Shown: in pieces, positions 55,008-63,390 of the stretch | Layout of the letters: every line of letters begins with the position of its first letter | How positions within the stretch are numbered: the stretch's first letter is position 1 | Origin: Rheinheimera sp. | GTDB lineage: Bacteria > Pseudomonadota > Gammaproteobacteria > Enterobacterales > Alteromonadaceae | Direction: 5' to 3' | DNA: 64,000 nt | NCBI GenBank assembly: GCA_003482455.1 | Contig: DMYW01000055.1 | Location: 31,782 to 95,781, forward strand | The notes under the pieces: generated by a model | The model's database searches: none | What the model was told of the DNA's origin: nothing | The model's input: only the letters and a program-made list of their open reading frames with translations | Translations under genes and position numbers: made by a program

Positions 55008-55531
55008 TGCATAGCCTGATAGAGCTTTGGGAATCTGTCAGGGGTTTTATCGCAACCGGCGGTAACGTGTTATATATCGTTGCCTTCGTGCTCTTCGTCA
55101 TGTGGATGTTGATTATAGAGCGCTTTTGGTTTGTGTTTCGTGAGTATCCAATTATGCGCGATAAGATTATCGGTGATTGGAATGCTCGTGCTGACACAAC
55201 CTCATGGTATGCGCATAAAATTCGTGAAGCTTGGATTTCGCAAGCAAGCGTTGAATTAAACGCACGCATGAATGTTATTAAGACACTTGTCGCAGTATGT
55301 CCGATGGTCGGTCTACTGGGTACTGTTACCGGGATGATTGCCGTGTTTGAAGTCATGGCGTTAGTTGGTACAGGAAACCCACGTATGATGGCATCAGGTA
55401 TCTCGATGGCAACAATTCCAACTATGGCTGGTATGGTTGCTGCGCTGTCAGGTGTTTTTGTAACGTCCAAATTGGAAGATAAGGTAAAGCAAGCTGTGCA
55501 TCTTTTAGAAGACAGCATGCCGCATCATTGA
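55007..55531 (+). CDS. exbB: ExbB2-type proton channel subunit
   Basis: A 174-residue MotA/TolQ/ExbB protein of the short ExbB2 type. It has three membrane helices: GGNVLYIVAFVLFVMWMLIIERFWF, then TLVAVCPMVGLLGTVTGMIAVFEVMALVGTG, then MATIPTMAGMVAALSGVFV. It lacks the TtpC extension. It sits between the TtpC-like and ExbD genes; start and stop codons overlap with the former by one base. It should form the proton-conducting core with ExbD. Confidence 0.92.
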   Translation: MHSLIELWESVRGFIATGGNVLYIVAFVLFVMWMLIIERFWFVFREYPIMRDKIIGDWNARADTTSWYAHKIREAWISQASVELNARMNVIKTLVAVCPMVGLLGTVTGMIAVFEVMALVGTGNPRMMASGISMATIPTMAGMVAALSGVFVTSKLEDKVKQAVHLLEDSMPHH

Positions 55532-55545
55532 TTAGAGAGTAACTT

Positions 55546-55947
55546 ATGGCTCGTAAAACAAGACGTGAAGCCGAAGAAGCAGCAATCGACCTGACGCCAA
55601 TGCTGGACGTTGTATTCATCATGCTGATCTTCTTCATTGTAACAACCTCCTTCGTTAAAGAAGCGGGTATTGATGTAAACCGTCCTAAGGCGTCTCAGGC
55701 TCAAACTAAGCAAAACGCCACTGTGTTCGTAGCAGTGAAAGCGTCAGGCGAAGTTTGGTTGGACAAGCGCCCAGTTGACATCGAACTGGTTGGTGCGACG
55801 ATTGAAAAAATGTTGGCTGAATCTCCAACCGATACGGTTGTCCTGCAAGCCGATAAAGAAGCGAAGCACGGTGTAGTTGTATCAGTCATGGATCAAATCA
55901 AGCTGGCTGGCATCGAGAAAATCGTTGTCGCGGCGGAGAACAAGTAA
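55546..55947 (+). CDS. exbD: ExbD2-type biopolymer transport protein
   Basis: A 133-residue protein with a short basic cytoplasmic N-terminus and one helix (AIDLTPMLDVVFIMLIFFIVTTSFV) holding the essential membrane aspartate in LDVVFIMLIFF. A periplasmic domain follows (VNRPKASQAQTKQNATVFVAVKASGEVWLDKRPVDIELV). It is normal length for ExbD. One base separates it from the tonB start, so expression is coupled. Confidence 0.93.
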   Translation: MARKTRREAEEAAIDLTPMLDVVFIMLIFFIVTTSFVKEAGIDVNRPKASQAQTKQNATVFVAVKASGEVWLDKRPVDIELVGATIEKMLAESPTDTVVLQADKEAKHGVVVSVMDQIKLAGIEKIVVAAENK

Positions 55948-55948
55948 T

Positions 55949-56569
55949 ATGACTCGGTTATTACTTTCACTCATAGTCGGTGCAGTAATAACGTTTTTCC
56001 TGTTCGTGTTAATGGCATTTCTCGTGAAAAGTGGTGACTTTGTCGAGAATGTCCAAAAGGAACAAATCGTTATTGAACTGAACACGACACCTCCTGAGTC
56101 AAAAGCTCAGGAACGTCAGCGTGTGCCGCCGCCACCGCCGCCGCCACCGCCGGAGCCGCCTAAACAGCAGATCCAATCGGAACCGTCAACAACTGACACT
56201 GGTGGGGTTTCGTTTGCTCCTCCGTCAATTGATGTTGGTCCGACGAATGCTGGTATTGGCGATCCTTCATCCGCAATGATGCGGGATGGTGATGCTACCC
56301 CGATCGTGCGCATCGAACCTAAATATCCGGTTCAAGCTGCGCGTGATGGTATTAACGGCTACGTAGTGATGCGCTTCTCCATCATGGAAGATGGCACTGT
56401 TGACGAAGTAGAAGTTATTGAAGCAGAGCCGAAACGCGTGTTCGATAAAGAAGCAATCCGCGCTTTGAAGCGCTGGAAATACCAGCCGAAAATCGAAAAC
56501 GGAAAGGCGTTGAAACAAACTGGTCAGAAAGTTCGTTTGGACTTTAACCTGGAAAATGCAGGAGGTTAA
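55949..56569 (+). CDS. tonB: TonB2-type energy transducer
   Basis: A 206-residue TonB protein. It has an N-terminal membrane anchor (RLLLSLIVGAVITFFLFVLMAFLV), a short proline-rich periplasmic region with nine consecutive prolines (residues 61-69) and a C-terminal TonB domain (IVRIEPKYPVQAARDGINGYVVMRFSIMEDGTVDEVEVIEAEPKRVFDKEAIRALKRWKYQPK). The short linker and lack of Lys-Pro repeats are typical of TonB2 rather than E. coli TonB1. I chose the ATG one base after exbD; an upstream ATG inside exbD is rejected. It should energise outer-membrane receptors such as BtuB. Confidence 0.92.
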   Translation: MTRLLLSLIVGAVITFFLFVLMAFLVKSGDFVENVQKEQIVIELNTTPPESKAQERQRVPPPPPPPPPEPPKQQIQSEPSTTDTGGVSFAPPSIDVGPTNAGIGDPSSAMMRDGDATPIVRIEPKYPVQAARDGINGYVVMRFSIMEDGTVDEVEVIEAEPKRVFDKEAIRALKRWKYQPKIENGKALKQTGQKVRLDFNLENAGG

Positions 56570-56571
56570 TT

Positions 56572-57831
56572 ATGAAGTTGAATAAACTGTCTTCTGCATT
56601 GATGGTGTTCGCCGCTGTTGGTGTGATGGCTCTGCCAGTTTCTCAGGCTTTCGCGGCGCCGGATCAGGCTAAAATTGCTGAACGTAAAGCGAAGAAGTCG
56701 CAGGCGGTTGGTGAAAAAGTCGGTAAAGCGATCGGTAAAGCGTACGAACTCTATGGCCAGAATAAGCTAAACGAGGCTCTTGCACTGTTGACTCCGTTGG
56801 AGCCATCTGCTGCATTCGACCGCGCTTACCTTTACAACTTTATGGGCAAGTTGTACGCCGAGAAGGAGCCTGAAAAGGCAATTTCTTACTTGATCAAAGC
56901 GATGAAAGAAGATGTTCTTAGCTTTAATGATCAAGCAGGCGGTTTGAAGCTGATCGGTGACCTGTATCTCTCTAACAAGAAGTACCAGGAAGCTATTAGC
57001 TACTACAACAAGTGGTCAGATTTTACGGGCGAGACAGATCCAAACGTTGATATGCGTATTGCGAACTGTTACTACGAGATGAAGCAATATCAGAAGGTTA
57101 TTGAGCCAGCTGATCGTGCCATCGCGCACTTTAAAGCGCCTCGTAAAGAACCGTACATGATGAAAGTCGGTAGCTACTACGAATTGAAACAACCCAAGAA
57201 AGCCATCGGTGTTTTGGAGACTGTTGTATCTGTGTTTCCAGAAGAGAAGAGCGCTTGGATTCAATTGGCTAACTTCTACAACTTGGATGAGCAGTATGAT
57301 CGCGCATTGGCGGTGATGGAGCTTTCTTATAAACAGGGTTTCCTGACAAAAGAAAACGAAATCAAGTTGTTGGCTAACTTATACGTGAACAACAACATTC
57401 CATATCGTGCTGCTGAAGTGTTAGAAAAACACCTCAAATCTGGCTTGTTGAAGAAAGAACGTGGTGTGCTAAGTACGATCGCTAGCTCGTATAGCTCTGC
57501 ACGCAATTTCGAAAAAGCTGCTGAATACTACGGCATGTTAGGTCAAATGGAAAACGATGGTGAGTTCTACCGTCGTCAAGGCAGTGCCTTGTTGTATGCT
57601 AACCTTAACGCTGAGGCAGTCACTGCACTGTTAAAGGCGCTGGAAGTTGGTGTAAAAGACAAAGGCAAGGTGCATGTTGACCTGATCAGTGCGTATTTCT
57701 ATCAAGGTAAGATGGCTGAGGCTTATCGCCAAGTTGAATTGGCCCGTAAAAACGGTCAAGAAAAAATGGCGGCTAGCTGGGGACCTTACGTGAAAGAACG
57801 AGCAGGTAAGAAAGGCATTAAGCTGAACTAA
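56572..57831 (+). CDS. TPR repeat protein of the TonB2-type operon
   Basis: A 419-residue secreted protein with a signal peptide (MKLNKLSSALMVFAAVGVMALPVSQAFA-APD) and about nine tetratricopeptide-like repeats, for instance YLYNFMGKLYAEKEPEKAISYLIKAM and EAISYYNKWSDFTG. It follows tonB after two bases and ends the operon at a strong terminator. In Vibrio TonB2 clusters a TPR protein occupies the same place. A role as a periplasmic organiser of the complex is inferred. Confidence 0.85.
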   Translation: MKLNKLSSALMVFAAVGVMALPVSQAFAAPDQAKIAERKAKKSQAVGEKVGKAIGKAYELYGQNKLNEALALLTPLEPSAAFDRAYLYNFMGKLYAEKEPEKAISYLIKAMKEDVLSFNDQAGGLKLIGDLYLSNKKYQEAISYYNKWSDFTGETDPNVDMRIANCYYEMKQYQKVIEPADRAIAHFKAPRKEPYMMKVGSYYELKQPKKAIGVLETVVSVFPEEKSAWIQLANFYNLDEQYDRALAVMELSYKQGFLTKENEIKLLANLYVNNNIPYRAAEVLEKHLKSGLLKKERGVLSTIASSYSSARNFEKAAEYYGMLGQMENDGEFYRRQGSALLYANLNAEAVTALLKALEVGVKDKGKVHVDLISAYFYQGKMAEAYRQVELARKNGQEKMAASWGPYVKERAGKKGIKLN

Positions 57832-57834
57832 TAC

Positions 57835-57864
57835 AAAAAACCGGCGAAAGCCGGTTTTTTTTTT
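57835..57864 (+). terminator. Intrinsic terminator of the TonB2-type operon
   Basis: AAAAAACCGGC, GAAA loop, GCCGG and a ten-base T-run, directly after the TPR gene. Confidence 0.9.
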
Positions 57865-58132
57865 AAGTTAAAAAGATTTGGTTATGATTCACTCCAATCA
57901 GTTAAGCGTTTTTTATGTAAACACTTAGCTAAATTAGTGAAAGTGCATCGAGCGCGGTAACAAAATTCATTCCCGGTAATCACTCTGTAATTACTGCTGA
58001 GGTAGGATCGTCACCCGCTAACGACGGTTTGCATTTTTGTTTCTACAGCTCGTCTTTAAAGGCTCATTTAATTAAAAGTAATGCCAATCAGCTTAACTAA
58101 CTGGCATTACAGGTTATGAACACTGTTTCTCG
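57865..58132. other. Intergenic region between TonB2-type operon and prsR
   Basis: These 268 bases lie between convergent genes and hold no gene I can support. The only clear element is the prsR terminator hairpin near 58078-58110. I looked for a sigma-54 promoter and saw none. Confidence 0.5.
58074..58110 (-). terminator. Probable terminator of the protease-prsK-prsR operon
   Basis: On the minus strand a nine-base stem GTAATGCCA/TGGCATTAC with a 15-base loop is followed by TTTTAATT, 23 bases after the prsR stop. Confidence 0.7.
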
Positions 58133-59515
58133 CTAGATGTCCGCTGAAATTTTGTCATCATCAGCGTCGACTGGACGTAGGTCCAACATTTTGTATTTGT
58201 CGATCAGAGAATAGAGAGTCGGCCGCGTTACACCAAGAAGATCAGACGTTTTAGATAAATTGCCATTGGCAAAGTTATATGCGAGACGAATTGCCTGAGT
58301 TTCAGCCTGTTCCCTTACTTTACGAAGGGTTGGTAATTTCGGCAAATCTTCATTTGCGGCGAGACCTAAATCTTCCGCGGAAATGTATTTCCCGTCAGCC
58401 AGAATCACTGCAGACTTTAGTTTATTTTGTAATTCACGAATATTGCCTGGCCATCGGTGTGCAAGCATTGCCGTAATAGCGTCTTCTGTAAACCCTTGAA
58501 TATTGGTATTAAAATCTACATTAAACCGATGCAGAAGTGACTTAGCGATGACAATAATATCTTGTCCGCGAGCGCGAAGCGGAGGGATGTTTAGGGTAAT
58601 CTCACTAACCCGATAGTATAAATCTTCTCGGAAAGAGCCTTCACTGACCATCTCAGCCAAATTGCGGTGAGTTGCGCAAATAACACGAACATCTACTTCA
58701 ATTTCATGTCGACCGCCAACCCTTTCTATGACGCGCTCTTGTAAAAATCGCAGCATCTTAGCTTGTAAGGGCAGTGGCATATCGCCTATTTCATCGAGCA
58801 TCAGTGTGCCGCCGTTGGCTGTTTCGATTTTACCAAGCGTTGTCTTATGGGCACCGGTAAAGGCGCCTTTTTCATAGCCGAAGAGTTCACTTTCCAATAA
58901 GTTATCGGGGATTGAAGCGCAATTGATTGCGACAAACGGCCGTTCAGCGCGTGGGCTCTGTTTATGGATCGAGCGAGCAAACACCTCTTTACCGGTTCCT
59001 GACTCGCCAAGCAGCAGCGTGGTAATTTCCGTAGGAGCAATTTTTTCCACCATGCGGCAGGCTTTCAATATTTGCTCACTGTTGCCAATTATATCTTGGG
59101 TTTTTAGATTGCTTGAACGCAAAGCTTTGTTTTCTGCTTCGAGTTCACTGAGCTTGAATGCACGAGAAATAATGATATTAAGTACGTCTACATCAATAGG
59201 CTTTTGATAATAATCATAAGCACCGAGAGCTACCGCTTGTAGAGCATGTTCTGTATCAGTACTCCCGGTAATGACGATCACTTTTGTTTCTGGATATGCC
59301 TGTAATATTTCGTTGAGACATGCTAGCCCCTCTGAAGCGTTCGTAGGATCCGGTGGTAAACCTAGGTCAAGTGTCACCACCGCCGGCTCATATCGCCTGA
59401 CTTGTTGTAGCGCAGAAGTCCGGTTGTCGGCAAAAACTACTTCATAGTCAGAAAGGCTCCATTTTAATTGCTTTTGGATACCCAAATCATCATCGATACA
59501 TAACAGAGTTTTCAT
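58133..59515 (-). CDS. prsR: PEP-CTERM-system response regulator PrsR (sigma-54 activator)
   Basis: A 460-residue NtrC-like regulator. It has a receiver domain (MKTLLCIDDDLGIQKQLKWSLSDYEVVFADN with the acceptor Asp in VVTLDLGLPPDP), a sigma-54 AAA+ domain (Walker A GESGTGKEVFARSIH, the contact loop YEKGAFTGAHK, Walker B GGTLMLDEIGDMPLPLQAKMLRFLQE) and a C-terminal Fis-type helix-turn-helix (LSKTSDLLGVTRPTLYSLIDKYKM). The receiver start and the DPTNASEGL insert follow PrsR of PEP-CTERM/exosortase bacteria. The internal ATG with GGA upstream was chosen over one four codons earlier. It should switch on sigma-54 promoters of PEP-CTERM or exopolysaccharide genes. Confidence 0.88.
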   Translation of the reverse strand: MKTLLCIDDDLGIQKQLKWSLSDYEVVFADNRTSALQQVRRYEPAVVTLDLGLPPDPTNASEGLACLNEILQAYPETKVIVITGSTDTEHALQAVALGAYDYYQKPIDVDVLNIIISRAFKLSELEAENKALRSSNLKTQDIIGNSEQILKACRMVEKIAPTEITTLLLGESGTGKEVFARSIHKQSPRAERPFVAINCASIPDNLLESELFGYEKGAFTGAHKTTLGKIETANGGTLMLDEIGDMPLPLQAKMLRFLQERVIERVGGRHEIEVDVRVICATHRNLAEMVSEGSFREDLYYRVSEITLNIPPLRARGQDIIVIAKSLLHRFNVDFNTNIQGFTEDAITAMLAHRWPGNIRELQNKLKSAVILADGKYISAEDLGLAANEDLPKLPTLRKVREQAETQAIRLAYNFANGNLSKTSDLLGVTRPTLYSLIDKYKMLDLRPVDADDDKISADI

Positions 59516-59530
59516 TCTACATTCCATGTG

Positions 59531-61570
59531 TCAGGAGTGTGTTAATCTTAATGGAAGTCGCATAGTAAAGGTAGTTCCTTTGCCGACTTCACTTGCGACA
59601 GTCAAACTCCCGCCGCTTTGTTCGGCAAAAGTCAACGCGTCATAAGCCCCAATACCCATACCAGCATTGCCTTTGGTAGTATCAAATGGTTTAAACAAAC
59701 GATGTTTAATAAAGTCTTCAGACATACCACTACCGGTATCAGAAATTGCGATGGTTGCATAAAACGAGTCCTGCCCAATTCTGACAAAAACGAGCCCGTC
59801 ATCTTCCGTGGCTTGCTGAGCATTATCGATTAAATGGAAAAGCACATTTTCAAGCCGCTCCGCATCAATTTGTATCTCCACTTCGGCGTCTGATTTCTTC
59901 AGCGGCAGTGGTAGAAAGGAATGACACCGTTCTACAATCAATCTATCAACCAACTGATTTAAATTAACTTTTCGAACTTGGTCTGTGGCACCTTGCTTGT
60001 TCGTAAGCTGACTAAGCATATTTTGCAGGCGAGATTGCATTGCTTCTATTGTTGTAAATGCGTCATCAATAAATTCTGGGTTATGTTTGTGACGTTTAGC
60101 ATTCTTTAGCAACATGTCAATTTGAGCTTTTACATTTTTTAAGTCGTGAACCACAAACGCTGACATGCGACTAAAGGCGACAAACTGTGCATTTTCAGAG
60201 AGTTGCTGAGATGCTTCGGCCATGAAAAGGTAGCTTGATATTTGCTCCGTGACGGCGTTCAAGTAGTCTCTGAGCTCCCAGTTCAATCGTAGAGATTCGG
60301 TTGGGTTCGGTTTGAGCAGGAAGTAGCCCCAATGCGATTGTTGTTTAAAGATAGGGATTAAAAGAGCAAATGGCGCTGCAATGGCTGTGGGTTGTTGAAG
60401 CAGGCTCGTGACTTCAGCATCTTTGTGGTCGTTAAAGTCGATGAGCCAATTTTTGTTGTCGAAGCGTTGTTGATATCGATGCAGAAGTTTAATGGCATCA
60501 CGGTTGAAATCAATATTCCCCTGTTGCCCTAATGACTGCAAATCGGTACGAGTGCACTTCACAAGGATCCCATTGGAATAGCCAATCGCCTTACAGATAG
60601 CTCCCAAGCAGATTTCAGATGTATTTACTTCGCTTAATGAAACTTTGTTTAATTGCCGCGTAAGTTCAACCCATTTTTCTCGATAATCAAATGTGTTGGC
60701 GAAAAAATGTTTTTCAATAAAGACTCGCACTTTTCGTCGTATGGCATCAGAAAACGCAACAACGATGAGCGCTGTCGCGCCTACGCCTAAGAAAATGATT
60801 TGTAGCAATGTGGACCAACTACCACCGAAAAATTTGATGTAGTAGCCTGCGAAAGCAAGCAGACACAGATACAGTCCGGCTCCCAATAATAACGAGCTTT
60901 GTAGCACTATATCTCGAGAGATATAGACGTTTATCCCCCAATGTTTGATTCGGTTTATGGATAATACGAGTAACGGCAGGGTCACCAAGTGGATCCAGCC
61001 CCGAGCCATCCATGTTTGTGGAACGATTCGATCGAGCAGTACAGCTTCTGCGAATAAATAGAAGTCGAACAAAAGGTTGATACCAAATGCCAGCAACAAT
61101 GGCTTAAATTGCCAACGCTTCTCAGCTGATTTTCGATATAGAGTTTCGAGAACCGACAAGGAAACAACCGAAATAAGAATTGCGCCTAGTAAGCGAGTGG
61201 AAAATGGCAGAGCAAGAAGTAGATTGGCTAGTGTCCATATAATCATGCTGCCAGTCACAACGACGATTTTTTTATTCCTAAAAAACTGCTTAGCATTTAT
61301 ATCTGCTCTGCTCAGCGCAGAAAGAAAAAACAGCAGTGTTACCGTCTGCAGGCTCGTTTCTAGCAGAAAACTTGCGTCAACAGAAAACGGCATCGGTGAA
61401 GACATGCCGTAATAAATCCCCCACAGTACCGACATTAATGCGTATACCGCGAGCAGATGCCTTTGCGTGTTACGTGCTTTAACCGTTAATAACAGTGCCC
61501 AAAACAGCAGATAGCCAATTGCGGCTAGGCCAAAACCAATGGAAGCTAAGTCAAAATCACTCATGATCAT
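59531..61570 (-). CDS. prsK: PEP-CTERM-system histidine kinase PrsK
   Basis: A 679-residue membrane histidine kinase. About eight helices fill the first 290 residues (IGFGLAAIGYLLFWALLLTV onward), then comes a GAF-like domain (about residues 310-450), and the kinase core: phosphoacceptor H-box in FVVHDLKNVKAQIDMLLKNAKRH, N-box VLFHLIDNAQQAT, G1 ISDTGSGM and G2 GNAGMGIGAYDALTFAEQSGG. The HDLKN box and domain order are those of PrsK. It overlaps the protease gene by 14 bases (a start two codons later is possible) and prsR follows closely, so kinase and regulator are a co-expressed pair. The signal is unknown. Confidence 0.88.
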   Translation of the reverse strand: MIMSDFDLASIGFGLAAIGYLLFWALLLTVKARNTQRHLLAVYALMSVLWGIYYGMSSPMPFSVDASFLLETSLQTVTLLFFLSALSRADINAKQFFRNKKIVVVTGSMIIWTLANLLLALPFSTRLLGAILISVVSLSVLETLYRKSAEKRWQFKPLLLAFGINLLFDFYLFAEAVLLDRIVPQTWMARGWIHLVTLPLLVLSINRIKHWGINVYISRDIVLQSSLLLGAGLYLCLLAFAGYYIKFFGGSWSTLLQIIFLGVGATALIVVAFSDAIRRKVRVFIEKHFFANTFDYREKWVELTRQLNKVSLSEVNTSEICLGAICKAIGYSNGILVKCTRTDLQSLGQQGNIDFNRDAIKLLHRYQQRFDNKNWLIDFNDHKDAEVTSLLQQPTAIAAPFALLIPIFKQQSHWGYFLLKPNPTESLRLNWELRDYLNAVTEQISSYLFMAEASQQLSENAQFVAFSRMSAFVVHDLKNVKAQIDMLLKNAKRHKHNPEFIDDAFTTIEAMQSRLQNMLSQLTNKQGATDQVRKVNLNQLVDRLIVERCHSFLPLPLKKSDAEVEIQIDAERLENVLFHLIDNAQQATEDDGLVFVRIGQDSFYATIAISDTGSGMSEDFIKHRLFKPFDTTKGNAGMGIGAYDALTFAEQSGGSLTVASEVGKGTTFTMRLPLRLTHS

Positions 61571-62318
61571 TAAAGTGTGCTATTGCAAAATGTAGATAAT
61601 GTACTGGGATTGCGTATGAGATGCCGCTGGGGTCAGCTAATACAGCTTCTTTTGTTCGTTTAACGTAGACCATATTTATGATCCCAACGACATGCCCCGA
61701 CGTTACATCGAACAGTGGCGAACCGCTATTGCCTGGATATGCTGTTGCGTCTAGTTGATAAATTACGATTGGGTCTCGGAGCAATCGAACCATTTCAGCG
61801 CTGATACTTTGTGAAGAGATTTGTGGGATGACAATAGGAGTGACGGCACTAAGTGTCGCTCTGTGTGTTGCAGGATAGAGACCAAGTACATCGGTGATTG
61901 GATAGCCGGTGAATGCTAGGTCGGTTCCTTCTGCGGCTGGTTCATCCGATGCAAGTTTGAGTGACGGGAGTTTTCCATCTATTGTGAGCAGTGCCAAATC
62001 GAAGTGTTCGAAAACTTTATGCTTTAAAATCATATGGTTTTTACTGGTGTTTCCTTGGCCAGACAACACAACGAACCTTTGTTGTCCTGTAACATTCGCT
62101 TGAAACATATGTGCGTTTGTCACAATAGTGCTGCCATCATTGATGGCAAATCCAGTGCCTAAGAGTTTGTAGCGTGTCGGGCCGATTGGATCTTCTATCG
62201 CTATAGCAACAATCGACGGTTTCACAGAATTGATCGTTTGTGGTAGATGGTTTGCCAATAGACTGAAAGGGCATGCCAGCCATACCTGAATAATTAGTAG
62301 TCTTAGGAGTTGATTCAT
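61557..62318 (-). CDS. Exported trypsin-like serine protease
   Basis: A 253-residue protein with a signal peptide (MNQLLRLLIIQVWLACPFSLLA-NHLP) and a chymotrypsin-fold protease domain. The triad is visible: His in VTNAHMF, Asp in EHFDLALLTID, Ser in YPGNSGSPLFD. There is no PDZ domain, so it is not a full HtrA. It is the first gene of the operon with prsK and prsR and overlaps prsK. It may process an envelope signal for the kinase or PEP-CTERM substrates; that is inference. A longer frame starting 17 codons upstream is possible but the chosen ATG gives a clean signal peptide. Confidence 0.87.
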   Translation of the reverse strand: MNQLLRLLIIQVWLACPFSLLANHLPQTINSVKPSIVAIAIEDPIGPTRYKLLGTGFAINDGSTIVTNAHMFQANVTGQQRFVVLSGQGNTSKNHMILKHKVFEHFDLALLTIDGKLPSLKLASDEPAAEGTDLAFTGYPITDVLGLYPATHRATLSAVTPIVIPQISSQSISAEMVRLLRDPIVIYQLDATAYPGNSGSPLFDVTSGHVVGIINMVYVKRTKEAVLADPSGISYAIPVHYLHFAIAHFNDHE

Positions 62319-62360
62319 AAGGAATTCCGTTGCACTTATAGGTGAGTGTACCTGACAGAT

Positions 62361-62385
62361 TTGCGACAAGAAATCAGATTCGCAA
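62361..62385. promoter_or_regulatory. Inverted repeat between divergent protease and patatin genes
   Basis: TTGCGA at 62361-62366 and TCGCAA at 62380-62385, 13 bases apart, form an inverted repeat; the same region also has AGATTTGCGAC and AGATTCGCAAC as an imperfect direct repeat. A regulator site for the divergent pair is possible. Confidence 0.3.
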
Positions 62386-62448
62386 CTTTGTTGGATTGAA
62401 CCATACTGAACATAGAATGAACAGATGGATGGCTCGACACAGGTAACT

Positions 62449-63327
62449 ATGACAAAGCAACAGATCGTGCCAATTTTTTCCGGCGGCGGGACTCGGTTGC
62501 CTTGCTATCTTGGTATTTTGCAGGCGATCGACGAGTTAGGCCTTGAATTCAAGCATCTCGTGGGTGTGTCGGGTGGTAGCATAGTTGCAGCAATGCTAGC
62601 TACGGGGAAAAACCTGCAGCAAATGCGTGAAGTAACCCTTAACACTAACTTCAAACAATTCAAACATGGCTCTCTGCTCAATTTACTTCGAACTGGGGGA
62701 TTATCATCGGGGGATGTGTTTGAAGATTGGCTTGATCTGCAGCTTGATGGCAAAACGTTTTCAGAACTCGAATTGGATTTACATGTATTAGCTACTGATA
62801 TCAATGGCGGCGGTCCGGTCGTATTCAACAGACAGCTAACTCCTCAGATGAAAGTGTCCAAAGCAGTGCGCTTTTCGATGTCCATTCCGTTGTTGTTTTC
62901 TTTCAAAACCTTCGACAATCATGTGATGGCGGATGGCGTCATTTTAGCAGAGGATGCGTTGCATCGAGATTGGTCTGGCAAAGGGTTGCCGGTCATTTGT
63001 TTCCGATTGAAGAGCGAGAGTGACGATAAACCTGTGCCAAAACGGCGTTTATTTCCACTGATCTCATATGTGCTAATGCTCATACAAACATTTATGAATG
63101 CTATGTCCCGCGAATATGTGCACGCTCAGTATTGGCATAACACTGTAGTGATTAACACGGGCACCATTTCGGCAGTTGATTTCGATATCGATAGCAGCAA
63201 AAAAGAGTTTCTAAGAGAAATTGGTTACAGAACAGCGAAAGAAATCATTCCGATTAAGTTAAAAAGTGTACTTTCCAGCCAAACAGTCCTGTCGTCGTAT
63301 GGCTTTGCCGATAAAAAATTGGTTTAA
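62449..63327 (+). CDS. Patatin-like phospholipase
   Basis: A 292-residue cytoplasmic or membrane-associated lipase of the patatin family. The oxyanion block is SGGGTRLPCYLGILQAIDELG, the nucleophile elbow is GVSGGSIVAAM, and the catalytic aspartate is in VMADGVILAEDAL. There is no signal peptide. The ATG with AGGT just upstream (MTKQQIVPIFSGG) was chosen over one eight codons earlier. It is divergent from the protease-prsK-prsR operon and is followed after 63 bases by an exosortase-associated acyltransferase, suggesting a lipid-linked step in that system. The substrate is unknown. Confidence 0.88.
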   Translation: MTKQQIVPIFSGGGTRLPCYLGILQAIDELGLEFKHLVGVSGGSIVAAMLATGKNLQQMREVTLNTNFKQFKHGSLLNLLRTGGLSSGDVFEDWLDLQLDGKTFSELELDLHVLATDINGGGPVVFNRQLTPQMKVSKAVRFSMSIPLLFSFKTFDNHVMADGVILAEDALHRDWSGKGLPVICFRLKSESDDKPVPKRRLFPLISYVLMLIQTFMNAMSREYVHAQYWHNTVVINTGTISAVDFDIDSSKKEFLREIGYRTAKEIIPIKLKSVLSSQTVLSSYGFADKKLV

Positions 63328-63390
63328 ATCAGTAATTTTTCGTAACTAATCTGGTAACTTAACTACAAAGAGTCAGTATCGGGAAAGAAA

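Noticed and set aside
54973..55518. A 181-codon minus-strand frame opposite exbB
   Set aside because: Fully antisense to a recognised ExbB2 gene, with no independent support.
56125..56160. CCG/CCA triplet repeat as a repeat element
   Set aside because: It encodes the polyproline run of TonB and needs no other explanation.
62319..62448. Sigma-54 promoters for the patatin or protease genes
   Set aside because: No GG-N10-GC element with a TGGCAC/TTGC-like context was found on either strand; PrsR targets are probably elsewhere.
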